Positions 8,584-15,584 of a stretch of 22,173 bases of DNA are shown here, one piece after another. Position numbers and translations under genes: made by a program. The stretch covers positions 77,483-99,655 of the forward strand of contig JALOBM010000002.1 of the NCBI GenBank assembly GCA_023228285.1, written 5' to 3'. Numbering within the stretch: position 1 is the stretch's first letter; each line of letters starts with the position of its first letter. Below the pieces are notes generated by a model, which worked only from the letters and a program-made list of their open reading frames with translations, did no database searches and had not been told where the DNA came from. Source of the DNA: Candidatus Cloacimonadota bacterium. Lineage in GTDB: Bacteria > Cloacimonadota > Cloacimonadia > Cloacimonadales > Cloacimonadaceae.

Positions 8584-9459
8584 TTATTCTCCTTTCAAGC
8601 GCTGTATGGCAGCTTCCGTCTTGCTTTGCATCTCATTATTGGCATATTGAGAGAAGATATGCAGGGCTCTGGTGTACTCGCTGAGGGCCAGAGCTTTACT
8701 GCCGTCTGCTTCCAGAATCTTGGCCTTCAACCATAGATCATAGGCCAGAGCGGGGAAGTTTTCACTGCGATAATCCAGGATTTCCGCTTCTGCCACGTAC
8801 TTTTGTGCCGCTCCGTAGTCTTTTAGAAGAAAACTGTGGTAGGACATCGCATACAAGGCTGCAGACAAGACCGAGGAATCTGCAGAGAAATCCTTTTTCA
8901 TACTGCGTCGATAACGCTTTGAGAGCCGTTCCAGGTCACTGAAAGCAACGCTGGAAAAACCCGGTTTCAACCAGGAATCCGCCTGTAAAGCTTGCGTAAG
9001 CACTTGCACCCGCACACTGATGGGATAATCGTAGGAATCCACCGCAAGCTCCTTGATGCGGGCATAATCCCCAGCGTCCAACAATAAGTGGATATCCAAC
9101 AGCAGAGGCACAAATGCCCCCTCCGGATCTGCATCTGCCACCAAATTCACTAAATCCTGGCGATAGGAGGTAAAAGACTCCTCATCACCGGCCAAATATG
9201 CTAATCTGGCCAAACCCGCCAAGGCAAATTCTTCGCCGCGCAAATCCCCAATACTACGGTATTGACGCAAGGCGGAAGCGTAAGTGGCAACGCTGTCTGT
9301 ATTGCGCTGTTTTTGTTCCAGGTTTTGTGCCAGTTTCAGAGTGGCGTCCGCACTGGCTTTGGCTGGAGCTTCCTTCACCTTTACCGGACGCGAACACGCA
9401 CCAAAGAGCAATAAGAGCAATAAAAGAGCACATACACCGCCCAGAATTGCTTTATTCAC
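8584..9459 (-). CDS. TPR-like outer-envelope lipoprotein
   Basis: 291-residue predicted lipoprotein. I start it at GTG 9459, which overlaps the mlaD-like stop by eight bases and has GAGGTG six bases upstream. The result is a compact lipoprotein signal, NKAILGG, a run of leucines and the lipobox FGAC with Cys22. An ATG at 9492 would add 11 charged residues before the signal. The mature part is helical and Ala/Leu/Tyr-rich, with TPR-like helices (for example TDSVATYASALRQYRSIGDL and KALALSEYTRALHIF), suggesting a protein-interaction scaffold. Tight coupling to the MCE gene makes it a candidate accessory lipoprotein of a lipid-transport complex, analogous in position to MlaA/PqiC-like partners but not similar to them in sequence. 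That role is inference. Confidence 0.78.
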   Translation of the reverse strand: MNKAILGGVCALLLLLLLFGACSRPVKVKEAPAKASADATLKLAQNLEQKQRNTDSVATYASALRQYRSIGDLRGEEFALAGLARLAYLAGDEESFTSYRQDLVNLVADADPEGAFVPLLLDIHLLLDAGDYARIKELAVDSYDYPISVRVQVLTQALQADSWLKPGFSSVAFSDLERLSKRYRRSMKKDFSADSSVLSAALYAMSYHSFLLKDYGAAQKYVAEAEILDYRSENFPALAYDLWLKAKILEADGSKALALSEYTRALHIFSQYANNEMQSKTEAAIQRLKGE

Positions 9460-10537
9460 CGGGCACCTCGCCGATGCGTCCTTGTGGAGCATAATCTCTT
9501 ATTACCGATGGACTTATACCTTTGCGCAGGAGAGGATTGTTGTTCAAAGCCTCAAGAGTTTTATTGGCTCTGTCCAGCGTCTGATTCAGGTTGTTTATCA
9601 TCAATAGCAGCTCAGGATTAGAGCGCGACAGGCTGCCCATTATCTTTTCGGTCTCCTGCAGAGTACCACTGAGGGCCTGCAGTGAGGCACTTAGGGGAGC
9701 TATTAACACTTCCCCCGTGGGATCCAACATTTTTATGGCCAGACTGTCCGGATTAGCATAGTTTGCCGCCGCCAGGTTCACGCTCGCAATCAAGGTCTCC
9801 AGTTCATCCGTCTGTCCGGATAGGCTTTCACTGATGTCTGCTACATTATTCACAATGCGTAACACTACTCCCGAATCGGCGTTGTTATCCCGGTTCAGAT
9901 TCGCCGTTAGCGTGCTCATCTCTTGTAGATTGATATTTAGCAAATCCAAGGTTTCCTCGGCTTTTTCCGAGACATTGGCGGCATGCACCAGGATCCGCAT
10001 CAAAGCGCCTTTATCCGCATTGTCATCTTTGTTTATCTCACTGGTGAGCAAGCCGATGTTTTCCACGATCATGGCGATGGGATCACTACTTTTGGGCGAG
10101 TAAATCTTCAGCAGGGCTCTGCCTTCGGGAAAATCCGTAGAAGGAATGCGGCTGTTTTCCTCCAGTAATTCTTGAGCCCCGGGAGCTCTCACGTATTCCA
10201 GAGTGGTCTTGTTTGTGATGGGAATGGTGGTACGATATATCACACTGGATTCCACCATCAGGTGGCGATAGCGCTTCAGCACATAGAAATCCACCGAGAT
10301 ACTGCCATCCTCACTGAGAGAGAATTCATCGATCCTGCCGATCTCGAAACCTTTGTATAAAACGGGAGTCTGAGCCGAGATTCCGATGGCATTTTCCAAG
10401 TCGGTGATGAAATGAAAGCGCTTTTCAAATAAATTCTGCCTTATTGCGATGGATACAATAGTAAGGATCAGCACCATCACTGGGATGATGATGAAGGCAA
10501 GGACTATCTGATGGGTGTGTTTCAACTTATAATTCAT
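9452..10537 (-). CDS. MCE/MlaD-family lipid-transport protein
   Basis: 361-residue periplasm-facing protein with one N-terminal membrane anchor (IVLAFIIIPVMVLILTIVSI, about 11-30) and one MCE domain (about 40-120). That domain has the hallmark TPVLYKGFEIGRIDEFSLSEDG, where YKG-x-x-IG-x-I/V marks the family. A long helical tail follows, with two ~46-residue repeats centred on NKDDNADKG (169-177) and NRDNNADSG (215-223). MCE proteins assemble as hexameric rings that shuttle phospholipids between membranes; the helical tail usually builds the tunnel. No MlaE permease or MlaF ATPase gene is adjacent, so it must use partners encoded elsewhere. It is first in the minus-strand operon, starting at ATG 10537 with a weak GGAAAA upstream. 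A lipoprotein gene overlaps its end by eight bases. Confidence 0.85.
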   Translation of the reverse strand: MNYKLKHTHQIVLAFIIIPVMVLILTIVSIAIRQNLFEKRFHFITDLENAIGISAQTPVLYKGFEIGRIDEFSLSEDGSISVDFYVLKRYRHLMVESSVIYRTTIPITNKTTLEYVRAPGAQELLEENSRIPSTDFPEGRALLKIYSPKSSDPIAMIVENIGLLTSEINKDDNADKGALMRILVHAANVSEKAEETLDLLNINLQEMSTLTANLNRDNNADSGVVLRIVNNVADISESLSGQTDELETLIASVNLAAANYANPDSLAIKMLDPTGEVLIAPLSASLQALSGTLQETEKIMGSLSRSNPELLLMINNLNQTLDRANKTLEALNNNPLLRKGISPSVIRDYAPQGRIGEVPGE

Positions 10538-10684
10538 AGTTTTTTCCAGATGAGTATAGTCTTTTATACGGCCTCAATTTTGTCAAGGAAGACTTTGCCC
10601 CGTCTCCAAATTTGGCTATGAGACTGTTCATCGCACAAGATAAATAACGAGTGATTCTCCCTCCCCAGTGCTACATCCACAAAT

Positions 10685-10768
10685 GAAGCAGATATCATCG
10701 GGTTATCATCGGGTGGGCACTGCTTTATAACGGCTTTATATCTGCTTCGACACTGCTTTAGTAGCACG
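10685..10768. repeat. Dispersed intergenic repeat, copy A
   Basis: 84-base element related without gaps to 17751-17834 (about 56 of 84 positions identical by eye). Its ends form a perfect inverted repeat, GAAGCAGATAT (10685-10695) and ATATCTGCTTC (10738-10748), spanning 64 bases. Shared internal blocks are TTATCATCG, ATAACGG and ATATCTGCTTCG. Copy A also carries a 10-base direct repeat, CACTGCTTTA, at 10718 and 10751, spaced 33 bases. It could be a small palindromic repeat family, a MITE remnant or a regulator site; no coding content. Confidence 0.65.
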
Positions 10769-10864
10769 CAGATAATACAGATCGAACTGATATACGTAGA
10801 TTGATCTGTAGTATGTCGACTTCTATCTTGAGTAGATTGCCGGTAAAGCCCGGAGGGCGGAACA

Positions 10865-10910
10865 GTTCATAGCGAGGGTGCGCTGCGAAGCGGAGCCTCT
10901 CGCATAGAAC
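10865..10910. repeat. Structured palindromic element (REP-like or folded RNA)
   Basis: Nested complementary arms: GTTC/GAAC outermost (10865-10868 and 10907-10910), a symmetric ATA/ATA internal loop, GCGAG/CTCGC (10872-10876 and 10899-10903), and an apical CGCT/AGCG stem (10881-10884 and 10889-10892) closing a GCGA loop, which fits the GNRA tetraloop pattern. It is GC-rich relative to its surroundings. It sits in non-coding DNA between two divergent operons and is not followed by a T-run, so it is not an ordinary terminator. Confidence 0.6.
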
Positions 10911-11134
10911 GCAACAACACGTATTGAGCCCCTTGTGGGCGACACCTGAGCCTAGCCTCCAATTATTGCTGCAGATATGTTTTGAGGTTTTAGATACACG
11001 AGATACAAAGAGTAGCAGCGGAATGCTACAATACGGATTTGTATTCCGCCGATCTGTGTGCAAACCAGATATTTAGTCCTCTCAAACAACTATTTTGATT
11101 GACAAAAACCAGGGCTTACAAGTTCATGCTCTGA

Positions 11135-11162
11135 TTGACGTAAGTATTAGGATGAACATAAT
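11135..11162 (+). promoter_or_regulatory. Candidate sigma-70-type promoter of the rpmF-fab operon
   Basis: TTGACG (11135-11140) and CATAAT (11157-11162), each 5/6 to consensus, are separated by 16 bases. A start near 11169 would give a leader of about 70 bases containing a hairpin before rpmF. An additional TTGACA at 11099-11104 lacks a convincing -10. I see no FapR-type palindrome here. Confidence 0.5.
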
Positions 11163-11191
11163 GTCCGGATTTGTCTTTTGTACACTTACGC

Positions 11192-11219
11192 ATGAATCTT
11201 GAATCTGATTCATTTTTTT
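11192..11219 (+). terminator. Terminator-like hairpin in the rpmF leader
   Basis: ATGAATC (11192-11198) pairs with GATTCAT (11207-11213) around an 8-base loop, and is followed by an uninterrupted run of seven T (11213-11219; the first T closes the stem). The stem is AT-rich and therefore weak. It lies just 19 bases before the rpmF ATG and could act as an attenuator or end upstream transcripts. Confidence 0.45.
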
Positions 11220-11238
11220 GTAGCCAAAGGAGTTTATA

Positions 11239-11418
11239 ATGGCAGTACCAAAAAGAAAAACATCGAAGATCCGCAGAGACAAGCGCAGAACTCACGATGC
11301 TCTAATTGCACCGAGTTTCAGCACCTGCCAGAAATGTGGTGAAGCCACTCGCTCACACCATATTTGTGATAATTGCGGAACTTATAACCGCAAGCAGATT
11401 TTAGAAGACAAGGGATAA
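11239..11418 (+). CDS. rpmF: 50S ribosomal protein L32 (zinc-binding form)
   Basis: 59-residue protein starting at ATG 11239 behind AAAGGAG (11226-11232). The N-terminus AVPKRKTSKIRRDKRRTHDAL is the classical L32 start, here basic and RNA-binding. A zinc ribbon follows, with Cys-x2-Cys in TCQKCG and Cys-x2-Cys in ICDNCG. The end, TYNRKQILEDKG, is also typical. L32 sits on the large ribosomal subunit near the exit-tunnel side. Four-Cys L32 usually implies zinc dependence; a zinc-independent paralogue, if any, is not in this window. The rpmF-plsX-fab order is widely conserved and couples ribosome and membrane synthesis. The stop is two bases from the plsX start, so translation of the two is very likely coupled. 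Confidence 0.96.
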   Translation: MAVPKRKTSKIRRDKRRTHDALIAPSFSTCQKCGEATRSHHICDNCGTYNRKQILEDKG

Positions 11419-11420
11419 AT

Positions 11421-12416
11421 TTGCGCGTAGCGCTGGATGCCTTTGGCAGTGATGCGGCACCTCATCCCGAGATCGAGGGTGCCGTTCTTGCCATAAAAGA
11501 GGATCTTTGCTCTCAGGTAATTCTGGTTGGAGACGAGCAGATACTGAGCACTGAATTAAGCAAATACTATTATGACCCGGCTCGCATCCGTATTGAGCAT
11601 GCTGCCCAGCGGATCGAGATGGGAGATAGCGCCGCTGCATCTGTGCGAAACAAACGAGATTCTTCCATGGTTCGCACCATTGCCATCCACAAAGCCGGTA
11701 TGGCAGATGTGGCAGTATCCGCAGGAAACACCGGAGCCATGATGAGCGCTTCCCTGATTACTTTGGGAAGGATGAAAAACGTATTGCGTCCAGCAATAGC
11801 CGTTGTATTCCCAACTCAGGACAGTCATGAGATCATCCTGGACGTTGGCGCCAATGTAGATTGCGACGCTGAACACCTGATGCAGTTTGCCATCATGGGG
11901 TCGAAATACTATGAGTATTTCTTCAAGGAAAAAAGACCCCGGGTAAGCCTACTGAACATAGGCGAAGAAAGCGCAAAAGGAAACTTGATGTCCAAGGAAG
12001 CTCACAAGCTGATGGCGGAAAGCAAAGACATCAATTTCGTGGGCAATATAGAGGGCAAAGACGTAATCTCCGGAGTTACGGATGTGATTGTCTGTGATGG
12101 CTTTGTGGGTAATGTAATGCTCAAGACCGTTGAGGGTGTGGGATTTTCCATCTTCCAGATCCTCAAAGAACAGATTAACAAGGATTGGGTTGCCAAATTG
12201 GGGGCGATGCTCTCCTATCCTGTTTATAGCTATATCAAAAAGAAACTGGACCACACCGAGTATGGGGGTGCTTTGCTGGTGGGACTGAACGGAATTCCCG
12301 TGGTATCGCATGGACGCAGCAATGCAAAAGCGATGAAGAACGCGATCCGTTTTGCCGCACACATAGCCGAATCCGGATTTGTGGAGCACACAAAAAACTA
12401 TTTTGAGAGGTTGTAA
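11421..12416 (+). CDS. plsX: Phosphate acyltransferase PlsX
   Basis: 331-residue cytoplasmic, peripheral-membrane enzyme that converts acyl-ACP to acyl-phosphate, feeding PlsY and thus phospholipid synthesis. The N-terminus RVALDAFGSDAAPHPEIEGA is the PlsX hallmark. GNTGAMMSASL, RPAIAVVFPT, DVGANVDC, LNIGEESAKGN and DVIVCDGFVGNVMLK are the further conserved blocks, and the length is normal. It starts with a rare TTG codon: no ATG is near, and AAGGGA (11410-11415) five bases upstream fits the TTG. That site lies at the end of rpmF, so it is translationally coupled. Its stop overlaps the fabH ATG by one base. The weak start codon may keep PlsX lower than its neighbours, which is inference. Confidence 0.95.
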   Translation: MRVALDAFGSDAAPHPEIEGAVLAIKEDLCSQVILVGDEQILSTELSKYYYDPARIRIEHAAQRIEMGDSAAASVRNKRDSSMVRTIAIHKAGMADVAVSAGNTGAMMSASLITLGRMKNVLRPAIAVVFPTQDSHEIILDVGANVDCDAEHLMQFAIMGSKYYEYFFKEKRPRVSLLNIGEESAKGNLMSKEAHKLMAESKDINFVGNIEGKDVISGVTDVIVCDGFVGNVMLKTVEGVGFSIFQILKEQINKDWVAKLGAMLSYPVYSYIKKKLDHTEYGGALLVGLNGIPVVSHGRSNAKAMKNAIRFAAHIAESGFVEHTKNYFERL

Positions 12417-13408
12417 TGGGAAACTATCATGCAAAGTTCTCAGCCTTCGGGAGTTACGCCCCGGCCAAGATTCTTACAAACCAGGATCTGGAAAAAATGG
12501 TGGATACTTCAGACGAATGGATCCGCACCAGAACTGGTATGGTGGAACGTCATATCGCCAGTGCGGAAGAAGCTGCCAGTGATCTTGCCTATCAGGCGGC
12601 AGTGAATGCCATCGAAGCTTCAAAAGTGAAATACAAGGAGATAGATGCCATCATCGTGGCAACTATCTCTGGAGACCACCCCTTCCCCTCGACAGCCTGT
12701 ATCTTGCAGAAACGCCTCGGATTAAAGGGGATACCAGCTTTCGACGTATCGGCAGGTTGTACAGGATTTATCTATGCCTGCGATATTGCCCGCCAATATG
12801 TGGAAAATGGCGCTGCTTCACACATTCTAGTGGTGGGTGTGGAAATCCTTGCCAAAATAACTAACTGGAACGATCGTAATACCTGCGTTCTCTTTGGAGA
12901 CGCCTCCGGCGCTGCGGTCATTTCCAAAGCAGAAGCCACGGATATCTCCCGCATTATCGATAGCAAAATAGATGCCGACGGTTCCCAGGGAGAATTCCTG
13001 ATTCAAGTAGCCGGAGGTTCACGCCTGCCTGCCAGCCATGAAACCGTGGACGCCAATCAACACACGGTACATATGGAAGGTAATCGGATATTCAAGAATG
13101 CCATAAAATCCATGTTTGCGTCTTCTGATGAGCTATTACGCCGCAATCACATTGGCCCCTCCGATATCGACTGGGTGATCCCGCATCAAGCAAACCTGCG
13201 CATTATCGAAGCTTTGGCAGACAAAATGAAGATTCCGATGAGCAAGGTAATAGTCAACATTCAAAAATATGGCAATACTTCCTCTGCCACAATTCCCTTG
13301 GCGATCGACGAAGCTATCCGCACCAAAAAGATCCGCCGGGGAGAAATCCTGCTGCTCACTTCTTTTGGAGCAGGTCTCACCTGGGGTAGCATACTGGCAA
13401 GATATTAG
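12416..13408 (+). CDS. fabH: 3-oxoacyl-[acyl-carrier-protein] synthase III
   Basis: 330-residue condensing enzyme that begins fatty-acid chains from acyl-CoA (acetyl-CoA or branched-chain acyl-CoA) and malonyl-ACP. All three catalytic residues are visible: Cys115 in SAGCTGF, His257 in IPHQANLRI and Asn287 in KYGNTSSATIP. The N-terminus TSDEWIRTRTGMVERHI is typical. It starts at ATG 12416, overlapping the plsX stop by one base, with GAGAGG six to seven bases upstream. Primer preference (straight versus branched) cannot be read from the sequence. As the priming step it is usually controlled by end-product acyl-ACP. Confidence 0.96.
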   Translation: MGNYHAKFSAFGSYAPAKILTNQDLEKMVDTSDEWIRTRTGMVERHIASAEEAASDLAYQAAVNAIEASKVKYKEIDAIIVATISGDHPFPSTACILQKRLGLKGIPAFDVSAGCTGFIYACDIARQYVENGAASHILVVGVEILAKITNWNDRNTCVLFGDASGAAVISKAEATDISRIIDSKIDADGSQGEFLIQVAGGSRLPASHETVDANQHTVHMEGNRIFKNAIKSMFASSDELLRRNHIGPSDIDWVIPHQANLRIIEALADKMKIPMSKVIVNIQKYGNTSSATIPLAIDEAIRTKKIRRGEILLLTSFGAGLTWGSILARY

Positions 13409-13416
13409 AGGTGAAG

Positions 13417-14349
13417 ATGAAGACAGCTTTTGTATTTCCCGGACAGGGAGCACAGTATGTAGGCATGGCTGCGGATTATCTGGCTGAAGACCCTGCCCTG
13501 ATATCGCTCTTGCAAGTGTTTGATGCCAAGCACCATAGCGAGCTATTGAAAGCCATGCGCGAAGGCCCCGAAGATTTGCTCAAGCAAACCCAGATTACTC
13601 AGCCCGCAATCCTCTTCCACAGCGTGTGCGCCTTAACTGAATTCCGGAAGAGATTTGATCTGAAACCGGACTTTGTGGCCGGTCACTCCCTCGGCGAATT
13701 CACGGCATTGGTAGCATCAGGAATTCTGAGCCTTGAAGACGCCATGCATCTGGTTAATAAGCGGGGAGAGTTTATGATGAAAGCCGTGGGCGACATCCCC
13801 TTTGCTATGGCTGCAGTGATCGGACTGGATTCCCAGACTGTCAGTGAGATCTGCGTAGAAGCCTCTGCAGCGGGATTGGTACAGGCTGTGAACTTCAATA
13901 CTCCCATCCAAACCGTGATTTCCGGAACCGATACCGGAGTGGCTAAAGCAGGAGAACTAGCGAAGGCAAAGGGAGCCAAAAGAGTATTGCCTCTGGTTGT
14001 CGGTGGTCCTTTTCACACTCCTCTGATCGCCAAAGCAGCCGATTGGCTGATAACCGAAATGGCGCAAATCACATTTTCCACGGGAAAGATTCCCGTAATA
14101 TCAAATTACGACGCTCTGCCATCCGCTGATGGCGATATCGAACGTGAGAAACTGGGTAAACAGATCATCTCAGCCGTTCGTTGGGTAGATAGCGTGCGCT
14201 ATATGATAGATCATGGCGTAGAGCGCTTTATAGAATTTGGCCCACAGAAAGTCCTGAGCGGAATGATAAAGAACATTGACAAAGAAGTGGCTGTGTATTC
14301 AGTTGATCGAAAAGTGGATTTTGCTGAGTTAGAGCGACTATTAGCCTGA
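13417..14349 (+). CDS. fabD: Malonyl-CoA:ACP transacylase
   Basis: 310-residue enzyme that loads malonyl units onto the acyl carrier protein. The nucleophile Ser91 lies in GHSLGEFTALV and the catalytic His200 in GGPFHTPLI; the oxyanion-side FPGQGAQYVGM opens the protein. ATG 13417 is chosen because GAGGTG precedes it, and because MKTAFVFPGQG is the normal FabD start; an in-frame GTG at 13411 would lie in that ribosome binding site. The gap to fabH is eight bases. The gap to fabG is 42 bases and AT-rich, without a hairpin I would call. Confidence 0.95.
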   Translation: MKTAFVFPGQGAQYVGMAADYLAEDPALISLLQVFDAKHHSELLKAMREGPEDLLKQTQITQPAILFHSVCALTEFRKRFDLKPDFVAGHSLGEFTALVASGILSLEDAMHLVNKRGEFMMKAVGDIPFAMAAVIGLDSQTVSEICVEASAAGLVQAVNFNTPIQTVISGTDTGVAKAGELAKAKGAKRVLPLVVGGPFHTPLIAKAADWLITEMAQITFSTGKIPVISNYDALPSADGDIEREKLGKQIISAVRWVDSVRYMIDHGVERFIEFGPQKVLSGMIKNIDKEVAVYSVDRKVDFAELERLLA

Positions 14350-14391
14350 ACGCCGCTCATGAAATCCCTACAATATATATAAGGAAATACA

Positions 14392-15138
14392 ATGTACGAT
14401 TTTACCAATACAGTGATACTCATTACCGGAAGTGCTAGAGGCATAGGATTTACCCTTGCCAGACACTTCGCCAAAGCAAATGCCACAGTGATAGTGTTGG
14501 ATATCAATAATGATGCCGTACAGAAGGCGGTAGACGACCTCAATACCATAGGCGGAAAGGCCTTCGGTTACACGGGCAACGTTACAGACTCCGCTGGCAT
14601 AGAAGAGCTCTTTGCGCAAATCGTTCAAGAACACGGCAAGATCGACGTTCTGATAAACAACGCCGGAGTAACCAGAGACAACCTGATGATCCGCATGACG
14701 GAAGAAGAATGGCAGTTGGTGATGGACATCAACCTGAAAGGAAGCTTCATCTGCACTCAGAAAGTATTTAAACACATGATGAAAGCCCGTCAAGGCAGCA
14801 TCATCAATATGGCCAGCGTGATCGGTTTGATGGGTAATAGCGGACAGGCAAACTACGCAGCATCCAAAGGTGGTTTGATTGCCTTTACCAAAAGCTGCGC
14901 CAAGGAATTCGCCAGGCGCAACATTAGAGTGAATGCCGTAGCACCGGGCTTTATCGAGACAGAAATGACCGCAAGCCTCAGCGATGAGATACGTGCCAGC
15001 TATGCCACCGCAATTCCCTTGGGAAGGATGGGGTCGCCGGATGATATCGCCAAGATATGTATGTTTCTTGCTTCCGAAGACAGCAGCTACATCACAGGGC
15101 AAACCATCGCGGTTGACGGCGGCCTTACCATGCACTAA
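14392..15138 (+). CDS. fabG: 3-oxoacyl-[acyl-carrier-protein] reductase
   Basis: 248-residue classical short-chain dehydrogenase that reduces 3-oxoacyl-ACP with NADPH in each elongation round. The Rossmann glycine motif TGSARGIG (12-19), the NNAG motif (89-92), Asn114, Ser142, Tyr155 and Lys159 (YAASK) are all present. The C-terminus carries the family's TGQTIAVDGGLTM. AAGGA precedes ATG 14392 by about seven bases. Position between fabD and acpP confirms FabG rather than a generic SDR. The 48-base gap to acpP contains a strong AGGAGG site for acpP. Confidence 0.95.
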   Translation: MYDFTNTVILITGSARGIGFTLARHFAKANATVIVLDINNDAVQKAVDDLNTIGGKAFGYTGNVTDSAGIEELFAQIVQEHGKIDVLINNAGVTRDNLMIRMTEEEWQLVMDINLKGSFICTQKVFKHMMKARQGSIINMASVIGLMGNSGQANYAASKGGLIAFTKSCAKEFARRNIRVNAVAPGFIETEMTASLSDEIRASYATAIPLGRMGSPDDIAKICMFLASEDSSYITGQTIAVDGGLTMH

Positions 15139-15186
15139 ATAATTACCTACATAGAGAAATCTCTCTTCAATTACATAGGAGGAACA

Positions 15187-15420
15187 ATGGATATTGAAGC
15201 AAAAGTAAAACAGATCGTAATGGACAAACTGGGCGTAGAAGAAGCTCAGATCGTTCCTGCAGCAAACTTCATCGAAGATTTGCGTGCCGACTCCCTGGAT
15301 ACAGTGGAATTGGTCATGGCTTTCGAAGATGAATTTGGTCTTACTATTCCTGATGAAGATCAGGATAAACTTCGTACCGTTGGCCAAGCCATCGATTATC
15401 TGAAGGAAAAATTGGGATAA
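15187..15420 (+). CDS. acpP: Acyl carrier protein
   Basis: 77-residue acidic four-helix carrier of growing acyl chains. Ser36 in the DSLDTVEL motif is the attachment site for 4'-phosphopantetheine; the flanking DLRADS and the end [13 protein letters not shown] are typical. A near-perfect AGGAGG (15177-15182) lies at optimal distance from the ATG, in line with the very high expression of this protein in bacteria. A strong terminator-like hairpin begins 15 bases after the stop, so much of the transcription probably ends here and acpP is made in excess over fabF. Confidence 0.97.
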   Translation: MDIEAKVKQIVMDKLGVEEAQIVPAANFIEDLRADSLDTVELVMAFEDEFGLTIPDEDQDKLRTVGQAIDYLKEKLG

Positions 15421-15435
15421 TCGTACCAAACGCCT

Positions 15436-15482
15436 GGAATCAATCCTGATAGCATTGATATCAGGATTGGTTCCGTTTTATT
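15436..15482 (+). terminator. Terminator-like hairpin between acpP and fabF
   Basis: A 15-bp stem pairs 15436-15450 (GGAATCAATCCTGAT) with 15460-15474, with a single G-U wobble and a 9-base loop, and is followed by GTTTTATTC. This is the best terminator in the window. As it lies inside the operon it probably works partially, reducing fabF and rnc relative to acpP; alternatively it protects the 3' end of an acpP-terminal mRNA. Confidence 0.75.
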
Positions 15483-15584
15483 CAAGCGCTTTTGTCTGCA
15501 TCATCACAGCCATGTGGATTTAGGCAAATGCCCTGCTTTCAAAGTCGGTATACCGGCTGCAAGAAGACCAGATAAGAGGTATAT

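Larger units (their letters stand above)
10538..11238. other. 701-base divergent intergenic region without a credible gene
   Basis: This gap separates the minus-strand mlaD operon from the plus-strand rpmF-fab operon. It holds a TTGACA box facing mlaD (10586 down to 10581, but without a well-spaced -10), one copy of a dispersed repeat (10685-10768), a 46-base palindrome (10865-10910), a small GCCC/GGGC hairpin (10928-10940) and the rpmF promoter and leader hairpin. Open frames here are short and low-complexity and partly translate the palindrome, so I call none. Confidence 0.75.

Noticed and set aside
10758..11063. 101-codon minus-strand frame in the divergent intergenic region
   Set aside because: It translates the palindromic element into Arg/Cys/Phe-rich sequence, has no ribosome binding site or family resemblance, and overlaps repeat copy A; best seen as a by-product of the repeats.
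11099..11238. FapR-type operator upstream of the plsX/fab operon
   Set aside because: I looked for the palindromic TTAGTACC-type site known from Gram-positive fab control and found none.
14368..15429. 353-codon minus-strand frame antisense to fabG and acpP
   Set aside because: Both plus-strand genes are unmistakable; the antisense frame is Cys/His/Tyr-rich and has no recognisable domain. Its length is explained by codon bias of the real genes.
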